From: Kamptonema formosum PCC 10802
GTDB taxonomy: Bacteria; Cyanobacteriota; Cyanobacteriia; Cyanobacteriales; Oscillatoriaceae
NCBI RefSeq assembly: GCF_000332335.1
Contig: NZ_KB235948.1
Span: 6,505,439-6,569,438 of the forward strand
Length of the DNA: 64,000 nt
Reading direction: 5' to 3'
In this document: positions 63,830-64,000 of the stretch, in pieces
Layout: each line of letters starts with the position of its first letter
Numbering within the stretch: the first letter of the stretch is position 1
Program-made: the position numbers and the translations under genes
The notes under the pieces: model-generated
What the model was told of the DNA's origin: nothing
Databases searched by the model: none
Seen by the model: the letters and a program-made list of their open reading frames with translations, nothing else

Positions 63830-64000
63830 ATGCTGACAGTTGAAGAACTTATCGGGCAATACCCCAATCAGGTGTGGTTGGAATTTTCACCGCAGGAGCG
63901 GGCGGCTGCATGGCCAATCACCGGCGATTATTCTGGCGATGCGCCTCGCTGGAATGCCTACTTAAATCGCCTGGTATTGAATGCGGTGCTTCCCTGGTTG
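63830..64000 (+). CDS. DUF1822 family protein, N-terminal part
   Basis: ATG 63830 follows GGAGTTAAGCTT. The 57 codons before the window ends read MLTVEELIGQYPNQVWLEFS, then PQERAAAW and RWNAYLNRLVLNAVLPWL, the usual DUF1822 start. DUF1822 proteins are cyanobacterial, of unknown function, and often follow a sigma-like gene. The gene continues past the window, so length and C-terminus are unknown here. Confidence 0.75.
   Translation, partial: MLTVEELIGQYPNQVWLEFSPQERAAAWPITGDYSGDAPRWNAYLNRLVLNAVLPWL

Noticed and set aside
1-64000. tRNA, rRNA and cas genes
   Set aside because: I looked for T-loop-like words, ribosomal RNA stretches and Cas motifs and found none that held up; a dedicated scan could still find a missed tRNA.

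Overview
The window comes from a cyanobacterium. It carries photosystem II psbO, the phycobilisome genes cpcG, cpcS and nblA, a group 3 sigma factor (sigF), COP23, DUF1574, DUF3352 and DUF1822 family proteins, and cofH for the deazaflavin chromophore. Many dispersed palindromic repeats, MITE-like elements and large TPR/CHAT proteins suggest a filamentous, Oscillatoriales-like lineage. That assignment is inference. All calls come from reading the translated sequence by eye; no database search was run.

Layout. 1-2413 is a decayed region: the C-terminal half of a phenylalanine/aromatic amino acid ammonia-lyase and a broken hybrid histidine kinase, both cut at their 5' ends at the same MITE-like repeat. 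An intact receiver-kinase follows (2406-3776). 3792-12157 is a minus-strand envelope-sugar block: DUF1574 SGNH-like protein, two GT39-type membrane glycosyltransferases, a GT2-GtrA fusion and an acyltransferase. 12967-24570 is mostly housekeeping: cofH, DUF3352, psbO, sigF, a broken endonuclease III gene, a pentapeptide protein, a DUF697-type GTPase, COP23 and a trypsin-like protease. A second protease is cut off by a palindrome array at 24937-25305.

25595-37279 is the most unusual part. It holds a CHAT-nSTAND protein with a DUF1822-like C-terminus, a small neighbour gene, a TPR-only protein, a TPR-CHAT protease and two tightly linked unknown genes, the last encoding a membrane protein. This looks like a CHAT protease with candidate substrate and effector. 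37400-41814 carries rluD and phycobilisome assembly and degradation genes. 42328-49111 carries pstCAB, bioB, bioY and lspA. 49811-56754 carries an FHA-fused class A penicillin-binding protein, a zinc-ribbon protein, a phosphoribosyltransferase, archease and rtcB, and a DUF937-like EF-hand protein. 57108-64000 ends with a secreted TPS-TPR-CHAT protein divergent from a sigma-like regulator and the start of a DUF1822 gene.

How it fits together. Three CHAT caspase-like proteins of different architecture lie within about 36 kb, and two are tied to DUF1822 (one by fusion, one by neighbourhood). The window is also rich in repeat families: two MITE-like families, AGAAACC/GGTTTCT palindromes, TTGGGCTTTAGCCCAA hairpins and the frequent octamer TGCCGGTG. 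Several of these sit exactly where genes are truncated or where protein ends look abnormal.
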